Positions 9,003 to 17,063 of a stretch of 64,000 nucleotides of DNA are shown piece by piece. Position 1 is the first letter of the stretch; every line of letters starts with the position of its first letter. Both the position numbers and the translations under genes were made by a program. Source of the DNA: Deferribacter desulfuricans SSM1 (GTDB lineage: Bacteria; Chrysiogenota; Deferribacteres; Deferribacterales; Deferribacteraceae); NCBI RefSeq assembly GCF_000010985.1, contig NC_013940.1:244545-308544 (forward strand), in the 5' to 3' direction. Under the pieces are notes generated by a model that was not told the DNA's origin, did not search any database, and was given only the letters and a program-made list of their open reading frames with translations.

Positions 9003-9273
9003 ATTTAACAGCTTCTTTAAATTTCTTACCAGGGACAAATTTAGGTACAACAGTAGCTGGAATCTGAATCTTTTCTCCTGTTTTAGGATTATGTCCTGTC
9101 CTAGCAGATCTTTCAACCTTTTTGAAATATCCCAAAGCACCCAACGGAACTTTTTTGCCTTCTTTTACACCTTCAAGTACTATCTCTTCAAAAGCATTTA
9201 ATAACTCTTTAACATCTTTCTTTCTCATGTTAGTTCTTTCCACTAAAAGAGCGATTATTTCTTCTTTTTTCAT
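9001..9273 (-). CDS. hup: HU-family nucleoid protein
   Basis: The 90-residue length and sequence are those of HU/IHF: an N-terminal helical dimerisation part (MKKEEIIALLVERTNMRKKDVKELL), the GFGxF equivalent LGALGYFKKVERSARTGHNP, and the beta-arm with the IQIPA and PKF motifs that wraps the DNA minor groove. HU bends and compacts DNA and helps replication and recombination complexes form. A strong GGAGG site precedes the ATG at 9273. The promoter has TTGACA (9331-9336) with a 17-base spacer to TAAAAT, so the host sigma-70 probably transcribes it. G+C content is visibly higher than in its neighbours. Confidence 0.95.
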   Translation of the reverse strand: MKKEEIIALLVERTNMRKKDVKELLNAFEEIVLEGVKEGKKVPLGALGYFKKVERSARTGHNPKTGEKIQIPATVVPKFVPGKKFKEAVK

Positions 9274-9307
9274 ATTTTTTTCTACCTCCTTCTTATTTTA
9301 CTTTATT

Positions 9308-9336
9308 ATTTTATAATATATTATATTAAATGTCAA
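9308..9336 (-). promoter_or_regulatory. Sigma-70-type promoter of the HU gene
   Basis: On the minus strand, TTGACA (9336-9331), a 17-base spacer and TAAAAT (9313-9308) lie about 35 bases upstream of the HU start. The -35 is a perfect consensus. Confidence 0.6.
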
Positions 9337-9389
9337 TAATAAACTGGCTAATATATTATTTTTTCTAATATTTTTTTTCTAATATTTTC

Positions 9390-10139
9390 TTATATTAAGT
9401 TTAATTTTAAATCATTCTGCTGTAACTTATTAATAGTATAAACTACATCGGTTTTTATTAATCCGTTGCTTTTTAATAAATCAATAAAAGTATATAATAT
9501 AGTTATTATTGGTAAATTCTTACTATTATATAATTTATTATTTTTGTAGATATCAATGTATTTATAGAAATAAGAAGCAAACTCTTTATTATTTTGTAAA
9601 ATCATAAAATTATTATTCTGATATACAATATCAAAAAGTATTTTTACCTTTTTAATATGCTTTTCTATTAATTGAATTAATAATCTTATATTAATATTAT
9701 AATTTCGCTCATGTAAATTATTATTAATATTTTCAAGCAGCTTTTTTAAATTATTATATTTCATTATATTGAATGTATTATTATTATAAAATATAACTGG
9801 AACTAAAACCACATAAGTTTGATATGGTTGTGGTTTCATAAATATTTTAAAATTATTAATCTGTTCAAATTTATAACCTTTAAACCAATCTAAATAATTA
9901 AAAATATTATTTTTTAAAAATTCTATTTTAATTTCACCTAGAAAAGTAAATTTATTAGAACTATATAACTTTAATAATAACATATATTTGTTATTTTGAT
10001 ACATATAAATGTCTTCAATTATAACATCTTTTGCTCTAATATGTTTAATATCAAAACTAAAAATATTATATTCACAATTATATTCATACTTATCTAATTT
10101 TATATTATTAAATAAAAAGTCTGTTGTTATCCTAAACAT
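9390..10139 (-). CDS. Hypothetical protein, 249 aa
   Basis: This is an Asn/Ile/Tyr-rich protein without signal peptide or transmembrane helices. The N-terminal 120 residues look beta-rich and the C-terminal half helical. The ATG at 10139 has no obvious ribosome site and lies about 30 bases after the stop of the preceding TPR-like gene, so it probably relies on read-through translation within the parM-parR transcript. No family is recognised. Confidence 0.6.
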   Translation of the reverse strand: MFRITTDFLFNNIKLDKYEYNCEYNIFSFDIKHIRAKDVIIEDIYMYQNNKYMLLLKLYSSNKFTFLGEIKIEFLKNNIFNYLDWFKGYKFEQINNFKIFMKPQPYQTYVVLVPVIFYNNNTFNIMKYNNLKKLLENINNNLHERNYNINIRLLIQLIEKHIKKVKILFDIVYQNNNFMILQNNKEFASYFYKYIDIYKNNKLYNSKNLPIITILYTFIDLLKSNGLIKTDVVYTINKLQQNDLKLNLI

Positions 10140-10171
10140 TTTTATAGTCTCATAACTTATTAATTTATATA

Positions 10172-11320
10172 TTAATTATAACTTGATATTCCATAACTTA
10201 TTGTTTTATTATTACCTATATATCTTTTTGGATTAAAAGATTTTATTTCCTTAATCATCTGTTCAGCCTTATGTAAATCTATATTATTATATAATTCATA
10301 TAATAATGCTGTTATTGTATTACCTAAAGCTTCACGATATATTTTTCTTAACTGAGCATAGGAATAATTAATATTTTTTAAATCCAAATTTGTTGGTATT
10401 CTACCTCTTCTTAATACAGTTACTTTCATATATAAATTTTTAAAATCTTTATCTAAACCCAATACATGTAAATAAGGTAATAATTGTTCCATAATTTTCA
10501 AACGGTTAATAAATTGCTGTTGATAGTATTCCCTAGCTTGTTTAATATTAGATTTGTACATAGCAATTAATTTAACAGTATTTTGACTTAAATCTATCTG
10601 TCTGTTTATATTAACAAAATTAGTATTTATTAAACTATAAAAATCCATACTAGGTATATATATATCTCCAAATAAAACAACATATCTATCCAAAATATTT
10701 TGTAAATTATAATATCTATTACGTTTCCTAAAATAAGATGGATATATATTATTTAGTAATATCTGGCACTTATCAAATTGAAACGTATAAAGATACATAA
10801 AAAATAAATTTTCAAAACCTTCTTCTCCTATAGTTCTAAACAATTCATAATATACTTTCTTCAATTCTTTATTTGATAAATCCTTTACAGATGATTTTAG
10901 TGTTTTACTTTCATTATTGTATAACACAGTTAAACGTTCAACTAATCTGTTTAAATAATCTCCATACTTACTTAAAGCAGGATCTTTGCCTATTTCACTT
11001 ATTATCATTTCTAAATATGTTTTTGCTATACCATAACGTCCATATTTATAACTTAATAAAACAACCTGCTTTAAATAAAACACACTATCAAAAGGATTGC
11101 TCGATAACTTATATAAATCAATCAATTTCTTTAATTCTGTATCAACCGTTTCTTGAGAAAATAATGTATCAAGATAATTTAAAACATAACTATAATAAAC
11201 TGTATTAGATACATATTTATTTTTTTTAATATTTATTATGTTACTATCTGCAAATGATATATTTAAATTAATAAAAAATAAACATATTAAAAAGTAGATA
11301 AATATAAATCTATTTTTCAT
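10172..11320 (-). CDS. Secreted helical-repeat (TPR-like) protein
   Basis: A signal peptide (MKNRFIFIYF, hydrophobic core, NISFADS near residue 23) predicts export. The mature protein is built of paired amphipathic helices with Tyr/Leu spacing like degenerate TPR repeats (for example YKYGRYGIAKTYLEMII near residue 97), so it is likely a periplasmic scaffold. The start is the ATG at 11320, preceded by a weak AAGGGA. It begins about 20 bases after the parR stop, so it is probably the tail of the segregation operon, although its role is clearly different. Confidence 0.6.
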   Translation of the reverse strand: MKNRFIFIYFLICLFFINLNISFADSNIINIKKNKYVSNTVYYSYVLNYLDTLFSQETVDTELKKLIDLYKLSSNPFDSVFYLKQVVLLSYKYGRYGIAKTYLEMIISEIGKDPALSKYGDYLNRLVERLTVLYNNESKTLKSSVKDLSNKELKKVYYELFRTIGEEGFENLFFMYLYTFQFDKCQILLNNIYPSYFRKRNRYYNLQNILDRYVVLFGDIYIPSMDFYSLINTNFVNINRQIDLSQNTVKLIAMYKSNIKQAREYYQQQFINRLKIMEQLLPYLHVLGLDKDFKNLYMKVTVLRRGRIPTNLDLKNINYSYAQLRKIYREALGNTITALLYELYNNIDLHKAEQMIKEIKSFNPKRYIGNNKTISYGISSYN

Positions 11321-11341
11321 AAGCAATCCCTTTTAATCTTT

Positions 11342-12043
11342 TTAAAGTTTTTTAAATAAAGTATTGTTTTTCTTTAAAAATTCTAAATCATCGTCATCTG
11401 TATCAATAACTGTATTAATTTCTTTTAAATCTAAATCATTATTTTCCTTATCAATAATATTATCCATAATATTAGTATCGTCACTTTTATCTTTTAAACT
11501 GTGTTGGTCTGTCTGTTTTTGCGTATTTTCAGTCTTTTGACTTTGTTCTATGTTTGTAATATTCGAATTACTAGTTGGTTTTTGAGTATTTATAAACTCA
11601 ACATCTACTTGGCTATCATCTATAGTAGTATCAAAAGTTTTAAATTCTTCATTTATTTCATTTTCCCTCTCATCTTCTTTATCTACATCTAATTCACCTT
11701 TATCTAAAAGGTTATTAACATTAATTTGATTACTTTCCTGGTTTAAATTCTTATTCACTGTTTCTTCTTCTGAAACCTCTTGTGTTAATATTGTAGGTTC
11801 TTTCTCTTTCTTTAAAAGTACAGTTTTTTGATAATTAGGATTCATATAACTTGCTACTATATCATAAAATACATCTGAATATTCTTTATGGAGTGTATTA
11901 ATCAAATAAAGAAAAAATTCAGAACGTTTTTGTAATGAAAATGATGTTAGAATCTCTTTAACCTCTGGATGTACATTTGGTAAAATAACTCTATAAAACC
12001 AATTATTAATATTTTTTACATATTTACTATCAACCTTGCTCAT
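11342..12043 (-). CDS. parR: ParR-like ribbon-helix-helix centromere-binding protein
   Basis: Residues 17-55 fit a ribbon-helix-helix fold: a short beta strand (YRVILPN), then HPEVKEILTSFS, LQKRSEFFLYLINTLHKEY. The KRSEF segment is typical of the second helix in CopG/ParR proteins. The rest (about 80-233) is an acidic Asp/Glu/Asn/Thr-rich disordered tail, which in ParR proteins is the region that binds the ParM filament. It lies directly downstream of parM (32 bases), the usual parM-parR order, with AAGGAG before the ATG at 12043. ParR binds arrays of short direct repeats (parC); the 11-bp array at 15560-16109 is the obvious candidate. Confidence 0.65.
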   Translation of the reverse strand: MSKVDSKYVKNINNWFYRVILPNVHPEVKEILTSFSLQKRSEFFLYLINTLHKEYSDVFYDIVASYMNPNYQKTVLLKKEKEPTILTQEVSEEETVNKNLNQESNQINVNNLLDKGELDVDKEDERENEINEEFKTFDTTIDDSQVDVEFINTQKPTSNSNITNIEQSQKTENTQKQTDQHSLKDKSDDTNIMDNIIDKENNDLDLKEINTVIDTDDDDLEFLKKNNTLFKKL

Positions 12044-12074
12044 TATTAAAACTCCTTATTTTTTATATTTATTC

Positions 12075-13097
12075 TTAAACGTAAGTATATCCTTTCGCAT
12101 TTAAATATTCTGCATTATGTAAAACTTCCATATTATTCAACATACCCGATAAATCTAAATCTTTGATTAATTCTGCACCACCACCTATTATCACAAACTT
12201 TTCAATATCAGGAAGATAATTTACCCAACGTCCTTGTACAGCATTTAATATTACTATAGCTTTTGCTGTTCTCATACCTCTAAACTTCTCTTCTAATAAA
12301 CTTTGTCTACACAATTCTTCATTAACCAAGGTGCCTCTTTCTTTTTGTATTTCATTTCTAACTTCATTAATCATTTCATAAATACCATGTTCCTCTGTTC
12401 CTACACTATCTAAAAGAATCTCATTATCCTTTATAATAAAATAATCTGTAGTATATTGCCCTATATCAATTATACCTAAAGTATTATATTTCTTTAACTG
12501 ATTTCTTATTTCTTCAGTGAATAAAGCACCAGCTCCTTGAGCAAATAGTCCAAGTTCTTTGATGTATATTGTATAATCAGTACCATTCCTATTGTAAGTA
12601 AATACATGTCTATCACTTTCATCCTTTGCAAAGTAACTTTTAATACTTTCTACAACATCAACCATTTTTAAGTAGGTGAGGGGAAGTCCTAAACCTAACG
12701 AATTAATTGTGACTTTAGTAGAATCTGTACCAACTACATGTTTCATAACCACATCTAATGCTCCGGCAATTAATACTTTATAAGCATCGGATACAAAAAA
12801 TCTCTTACCTCGCTGACAAATATTAACCTTGTTCTCTCTCATGACAGGATTACCATATAAATACTTAATATTACCATCAAATGTAATTACATCATATAAA
12901 TAATCATTCGTAATAAAATTCATATAATCATTTTCCGAAGAAACCAGAGTAACATAACTTGGAAATTTATCGAAAAACCATGTTGTCCTTCCATTTTCCT
13001 TTTTTAAAGTTTTTCTTACGGCGATTTTTACATTACCATGCCCTACATCTATACCTACATGTAAGTTATGTAATTTTTCTACCTTAATATCTGACAT
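12075..13097 (-). CDS. parM: ParM-like actin ATPase for plasmid segregation
   Basis: The actin-fold nucleotide motifs are present: phosphate-1 GIDVGHGNVK near residues 15-24, phosphate-2 GIIDIGQYTTDYF near 205-217, and adenosine VIIGGGAEL near 302-310. The length (340 aa) is normal for ParM/StbA-type proteins. ParM polymerises with ATP and pushes plasmid copies apart through ParR bound at parC. GGGAGTG precedes the ATG. It lies between the 122-aa coiled-coil gene upstream and the ParR-like gene downstream. Actin-like proteins also occur in PRTRC systems, but the ParR-like neighbour favours segregation. Confidence 0.88.
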   Translation of the reverse strand: MSDIKVEKLHNLHVGIDVGHGNVKIAVRKTLKKENGRTTWFFDKFPSYVTLVSSENDYMNFITNDYLYDVITFDGNIKYLYGNPVMRENKVNICQRGKRFFVSDAYKVLIAGALDVVMKHVVGTDSTKVTINSLGLGLPLTYLKMVDVVESIKSYFAKDESDRHVFTYNRNGTDYTIYIKELGLFAQGAGALFTEEIRNQLKKYNTLGIIDIGQYTTDYFIIKDNEILLDSVGTEEHGIYEMINEVRNEIQKERGTLVNEELCRQSLLEEKFRGMRTAKAIVILNAVQGRWVNYLPDIEKFVIIGGGAELIKDLDLSGMLNNMEVLHNAEYLNAKGYTYV

Positions 13098-13127
13098 ATT
13101 ACACTCCCTTACTTCTTTTATTGTTTA

Positions 13128-13496
13128 TTAATTATTAATTTCGTCTGTGCTATTATTAGCTGCATCTACAGAATCATCATTTTTATTACTTTTCTTAAAG
13201 GTGTTTACAACATCACTTTTAATTGAACCCTTTATATTATCTAATTCTTCTTGTTTTACTTTTATTTCATTTTCAATTATTTCATAATCACTTTTGAATT
13301 TCACTACAAGATCTGCTAAACCTACTAATGATTCAGTATCTTCTTTATTAACAGGATAACTTAATATATCTTTTATTAAATTATCTTGTAAATCCCATTT
13401 TTCTTTTTTAAGTTTATTCAATTCTTTTTGTATAGATACTATATCACCAGCAGTTTTAGTTCCTTTAGAAATAATACCTTTTAATTTATTAAACAT
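13128..13496 (-). CDS. Small coiled-coil protein upstream of parM, 122 aa
   Basis: From the ATG at 13496 (GGAGG 9 bases upstream) the protein reads MFNKLKGIISKGTKTAGD, then a long charged helix with heptad spacing (about residues 20-100) and an Asn/Asp/Ser-rich tail. It is the first gene of the parM-parR transcript; a TGTTATATTA promoter element lies at 13547-13556. It could be a membrane-associating or structural partner of the segregation machine. No family is recognised. Confidence 0.65.
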   Translation of the reverse strand: MFNKLKGIISKGTKTAGDIVSIQKELNKLKKEKWDLQDNLIKDILSYPVNKEDTESLVGLADLVVKFKSDYEIIENEIKVKQEELDNIKGSIKSDVVNTFKKSNKNDDSVDAANNSTDEINN

Positions 13497-13546
13497 ATAT
13501 CTCAACCTCCATTTATAATAAAATTTATTAAATTTATTTTATTAAT

Positions 13547-13556
13547 TAATATAACA
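13547..13556 (-). promoter_or_regulatory. TGTTATATTA promoter element of the parM operon
   Basis: An exact minus-strand match to the recurring decamer, about 50 bases upstream of the first gene of the segregation operon. Confidence 0.5.
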
Positions 13557-13593
13557 TATTAAATTAATTTTTTTAAAAAATGTTCCTATTTTT

Positions 13594-14880
13594 TTATTGA
13601 TTTTTTCCTACTTCTGTATCTAATTTTTCAAAATTATCTATATTATTATCTGTTCCTGGTTCTAGCTCAAGTTCTTGACTATCTATTATAGTAGGATTAT
13701 CTACCAACTTATAATTAATTGTATCAGTATAAACTTTAGCTTTCTTTTTATAATATATAAAATATTCTGAAAACTTTTCTAACATGTCAAATTTATTACC
13801 TTTTAGAAAACTATCCAATTTTTCAATAAATTTATTATATAAATCTGGATATGAAAATTTTATACCTACTAAAATACTCCATGATAATTTTATATTTGAT
13901 TGATCTAAAAAAGCATACACTATTTGATTTAAAAATTTGTCTATATTAGTATCATTGTTATTATGTAAAGAATTATCAGAATCTATAAACAAATTTTCTA
14001 CTTCATTTTTTAAATATTTAACAAAAGAATCTTTAATATAATATGAAGAAAAAGCTAATAAATTTATTTCTGCATCTGAAAAACCTAAGTTTTTAGCAAT
14101 ATAATATTCTTTTTGGTTTAATTTGTCTCGTTTAAATACATGTTTTGCTTCTTTGTTAGGTAATAAAAATTTATTTTTTAAATAATAATTATTTAGCTGC
14201 ATATAGTAATAAGACAAAGGATATTCTAATCTAAACTGCCTCAAATTTACTGTTGTTGACGGAAATATAATATGAGTATGTACATGGTGTTCGTCCAAAT
14301 GCAGAACAATATAAGTCATACTTTCTATGACCTGTTTTTTAAATATAAATTCATCTGTAAACGAAATAACACCTTTAAGCCATCTACTTATTTCCTTATC
14401 AATATAAGGTAATAAAGTATTTTTTGTTGACTCTGACAAATCTAAATCATCTATTGCACCATCCAATTTTGCTTGATTATAAGCATTATAAATTAAATAT
14501 AATGTATCATAAGTATAAACTAATTCTCTCAAATACTTAGATTTTTTAGACTTATATTTAGCAAATCTTTTGTAATGTTGATAATAATCATTTGCAAAAT
14601 CATCAATATTCAATACACCTTTTTTATCTGTATAAAAAACTTTATATTTGTAAAAGAAGTTTCTATACTTACCTAAATCATTAAACGATTTAAATATATA
14701 ATTATCAGGTTCTTTTTTATATAAATCTAAACGTGTTGTATAAATTAAATCAGATAGGTTTCTCGAAGTGTCCTCTCTAAATACATGTTTTAAATGAGAT
14801 TTAGCTGTCTTAATACTGTAACTGTTGTATTCCCAAAAGGTTCTATTTATTTCAACTGCGTCATTTACTATTTCTTCCAT
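13594..14880 (-). CDS. MOBV-like (Mob/Pre) HUH relaxase
   Basis: The diagnostic signature is YIVLHLDEHHVHTHIIFP near residues 187-205, matching the HxDExxxHxH metal-binding motif of MOBV plasmid relaxases. The N-terminal AKSHLKHVFREDTSRN resembles their first motif (His/Arg followed by an Asn pair). Such enzymes nick oriT and pilot the strand in conjugative mobilisation. The length (428 aa) is typical, with a helical C-terminal part and acidic tail. The ATG at 14880 is preceded by GGGGG; the upstream TTG at 14892 is less likely. The iterons and palindrome immediately upstream (15168-15312) are candidate oriT or replication sites. Rep proteins of the HUH class share the His motif, so a replication role is the alternative. 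Confidence 0.65.
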   Translation of the reverse strand: MEEIVNDAVEINRTFWEYNSYSIKTAKSHLKHVFREDTSRNLSDLIYTTRLDLYKKEPDNYIFKSFNDLGKYRNFFYKYKVFYTDKKGVLNIDDFANDYYQHYKRFAKYKSKKSKYLRELVYTYDTLYLIYNAYNQAKLDGAIDDLDLSESTKNTLLPYIDKEISRWLKGVISFTDEFIFKKQVIESMTYIVLHLDEHHVHTHIIFPSTTVNLRQFRLEYPLSYYYMQLNNYYLKNKFLLPNKEAKHVFKRDKLNQKEYYIAKNLGFSDAEINLLAFSSYYIKDSFVKYLKNEVENLFIDSDNSLHNNNDTNIDKFLNQIVYAFLDQSNIKLSWSILVGIKFSYPDLYNKFIEKLDSFLKGNKFDMLEKFSEYFIYYKKKAKVYTDTINYKLVDNPTIIDSQELELEPGTDNNIDNFEKLDTEVGKNQ

Positions 14881-14936
14881 AATAACCCCCAAACATAGTT
14901 ATTCTACGTTATATATTAAATAGTTTTCATCTATTA

Positions 14937-14946
14937 TTTATATAAC
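14937..14946 (-). promoter_or_regulatory. TGTTATATAA promoter-like element of the relaxase gene
   Basis: A minus-strand variant of the recurring decamer, about 57 bases upstream of the relaxase ATG. Confidence 0.35.
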
Positions 14947-15167
14947 AAATTATTTTATTTTATTTAAAAAAAAATATCTTTTTTTTATTTTTAAAAAGTA
15001 TAAATTTTAACTGAAAAACATAAAAAAAATTGAAAAAATATTAGTTATACTATGACTAAAGAAAATCAATTAGTCGTACTAATGTATATAACATTTAAAA
15101 ATACTTATAAAAATTAATAAAATTTTTGCTATTTGACATAGACGAATAAATAATTGTTAAGCAGAAT

Positions 15168-15247
15168 TGATTATATGCAAAATAAATCATATACAAAATC
15201 AATTATATACAAAATCGTTTATATGCAAAATTAATTATATACAAAAT
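15168..15247. repeat. Five tandem 16-bp iterons
   Basis: Five head-to-tail 16-base units start at 15168, 15184, 15200, 15216 and 15232. All end in CAAAAT and share the core TATRCAAAAT (A or G at R). The first two or three bases vary; the core differs only at R and one T/C position. Exact spacing without interruption is typical of iterons bound by a replication initiator or relaxosome protein. The array begins about 290 bases upstream of the relaxase start codon. Confidence 0.85.
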
Positions 15248-15279
15248 TACTGATATTATAATTATATGATATTTACTTT

Positions 15280-15312
15280 AAATGATATATAATAAAATTT
15301 TATATATCATTT
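15280..15312. repeat. 13-bp inverted repeat (palindrome)
   Basis: Perfect arms AAATGATATATAA (15280-15292) and its complement (15300-15312) flank a 7-base spacer. It lies 33 bases beyond the last iteron. It could be extruded as a cruciform, or be a dimer-binding site or a nick-region hairpin of oriT. Confidence 0.7.
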
Positions 15313-15559
15313 TATTCTATATAACATTTTAATGATACATGATAAAACTACTATGCAAGATATTTATTATAACAAAATTAATGATTTAACTTAATAATAA
15401 TAATATAATAGTAGTAGATATGATAAAAAATATAAAAGTCATTATATGATCTATTTGTAATAGTATTGTTATAAATCTAAAATAGTTTTTTATATAATTT
15501 TTAGTTTTTTGATAAGTTTTATTTTGTATTAATTTTACTCACATGTATGTATAAAATTT

Positions 15560-16109
15560 ATTAATATCACCTATTAAGTTTTAATTTAATTTTTACTTAG
15601 ATTTAAGTGATTCATAATTTAATTATAACTAGTTTCTAATTTATTTTTAATTAATTCCTAATTTATTTCAAATTATTTCCTAATTAGTTTTTAATTATTT
15701 CCTAAAAAATTTTTAATTAATTCATAAGCTAAACCTAATAATTTTTTGAATATTATTAAATTAATTATAAAATAAAATAAAAATCAATATTTTAAGTCAA
15801 ATTATCTTTTAAATACTAAAATTATTTATAATTTACTTATAATTTTTTAATTTATTTATAATTTAATCTTAATATTTCTAATTAATTTTAAATTAGTTCT
15901 TAACTAGTTTCTAATTTATTTCTAATTTAATCCTAATTTATTTTTAATTTATTTCTAATCTATTCCTAATTAATTTTAAAAAAGTTTCTAATATAATCAC
16001 AATTTGATTTTAAGTAATTTCTTAAGTATACATAATATAAACATAATAAAATCCTAAATAAATTTTAATAAATTACTAATCTATTTTTAATAGAATTATA
16101 ATAAAATTT
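15560..16109. repeat. 11-bp phased direct-repeat array, candidate parC centromere
   Basis: From 15615 to 16109 the sequence divides into 45 successive 11-base units in one unbroken register. Most begin TAA, with consensus TAATTWATTTC. Two blocks are well conserved (15615-15746, 12 units; 15879-16109, 21 units), joined by 12 degenerate units of exactly 132 bases. The register extends back to about 15560 with weaker copies. The 11-bp unit equals roughly one helical turn, so the A/T tracts are phased and the DNA should be intrinsically curved. R1 plasmid parC is also made of 11-bp direct repeats bound by ParR. The nearby parM and ParR-like genes make a centromere the best explanation. Confidence 0.75.
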
Positions 16110-16325
16110 TTTATTCGAATGATCTTATTTAACTAAAAGATTTTATTTAAATAAAAAAAATATCAGGTAATACAATTATGATTTAAAAAATGATATTAGA
16201 TTTGAATAATTTAGACTTTAATATCAGTAATATAAAAAATAGAATGAGAATACAATAAAATATAAAAATAATAGAAAAATAAAGCTTAAAACTGCTAATA
16301 ATTGCGCTCTAAAAAAACTTATAAA

Positions 16326-16799
16326 TTAAATAGCTAATTCATTAATATAAGTAAAATCATAATCATATTTAGAAATTAATTTATGTAATATATTAATTAA
16401 ATTATCATTAAAATTCAAAAATTTAATAATACCTACATTATTATCTTCATATACTTTTGTAATAATATCATTAGATAAATTTAAAGATTCATAGTAATTC
16501 TTTATAGTTTCATTACAGGCTATTATATAATCTCTTATAGCATTTCTATTATAATTTTCATCTGATAAAAGTTTCACATAATATAAAAATTCAGTATTCA
16601 TTTTGGTTATATACATTTGTAAACCAGTATTACAACCAAATTTATAAATTTTGTTATCTAATTCAATACAATCCTCACAAACATTATTTACATAGGCATA
16701 AAAAGAAGCATTCATTACTTTAATCATATGTAATAATTCTTTTTCAGAAACTACTCTTTTTTGTGTTGTTTTTTCTTGTATATTTATTACTTGATTCAT
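16326..16799 (-). CDS. Hypothetical helical protein, 157 aa
   Basis: This is a soluble, helical protein with a central Cys pair (VCEDCIEL near residue 40, plus a Cys in KFGCNTG) that might bind metal; no family is recognised. The ATG at 16799 follows an AGGTGTTGTT context. Upstream is a palindromic sequence (16827-16845) that contains the TGTTATATTA decamer on the plus strand and TGTTATATAT on the minus strand. It sits between the putative parC array and the sigma-like gene, so a regulator or DNA-maintenance role is plausible but unsupported. Confidence 0.6.
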   Translation of the reverse strand: MNQVINIQEKTTQKRVVSEKELLHMIKVMNASFYAYVNNVCEDCIELDNKIYKFGCNTGLQMYITKMNTEFLYYVKLLSDENYNRNAIRDYIIACNETIKNYYESLNLSNDIITKVYEDNNVGIIKFLNFNDNLINILHKLISKYDYDFTYINELAI

Positions 16800-16826
16800 A
16801 ACAACACCTCTTATAATATTTATTTA

Positions 16827-16845
16827 TGTTATATTATATATAACA
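16827..16845. promoter_or_regulatory. Palindromic double promoter-like element
   Basis: The decamer TGTTATATTA on the plus strand overlaps TGTTATATAT on the minus strand, making a near-palindrome about 30 bases upstream of the 157-aa gene. It may be the promoter, an operator, or both. Confidence 0.4.
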
Positions 16846-17063
16846 AATTTCTGGATTTAATTTAGGTAAAAAATTTAGATAAAAAAATGAAAAAATAATA
16901 AATAATTATAAATTATAAACCATAAATTGTTTTTTTTCGGATTTAATATATTGACTAATTAAATTTTAATTTTTGAATTTTAGTATAGGGTTTAAATAAA
17001 GAAAAAAATCAAAATAACACACAAATCAGCTTGGGTATACTTATTTATATTAAATTATTTGCT
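16846..17063. other. AT-rich gap downstream of the sigma-like gene
   Basis: No reading frame, strong hairpin or repeat is visible apart from short A/T runs. Confidence 0.3.

Larger units (their letters stand above)
14881..16325. other. Long non-coding region: candidate oriT/ori and parC
   Basis: This is the only stretch above 1 kb without a credible reading frame. It holds a near-match promoter element for the relaxase (14937-14946), an array of 16-bp iterons, a 33-bp palindrome, and an 11-bp-periodic array of about 550 bases. The sequence is almost pure A/T with many stops in all frames. Its placement between the relaxase and parM-parR on one side and a small unknown gene on the other fits a cis-acting maintenance region. 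Confidence 0.7.

Noticed and set aside
9340..9390. Repeated CTAATATTTT motif upstream of the HU gene as an operator
   Set aside because: Two or three AT-rich copies can arise by chance in this composition, and they lie outside the HU promoter near the end of the convergent 249-aa gene.
12075..13097. ParM-like protein as part of a PRTRC system
   Set aside because: PRTRC elements also need ParB-, JAB- and E2-like partners; here a ParR-like gene follows directly, so segregation is the better fit.
15168..15247. Short regular repeats resembling a CRISPR array
   Set aside because: The 16-bp units are contiguous with no spacers and there are no cas genes in the window; they are iterons.
15560..16109. 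Possible short genes inside the 11-bp array
   Set aside because: An 11-base period is not a multiple of three and TAA occurs in nearly every unit, so stops fall in all frames.
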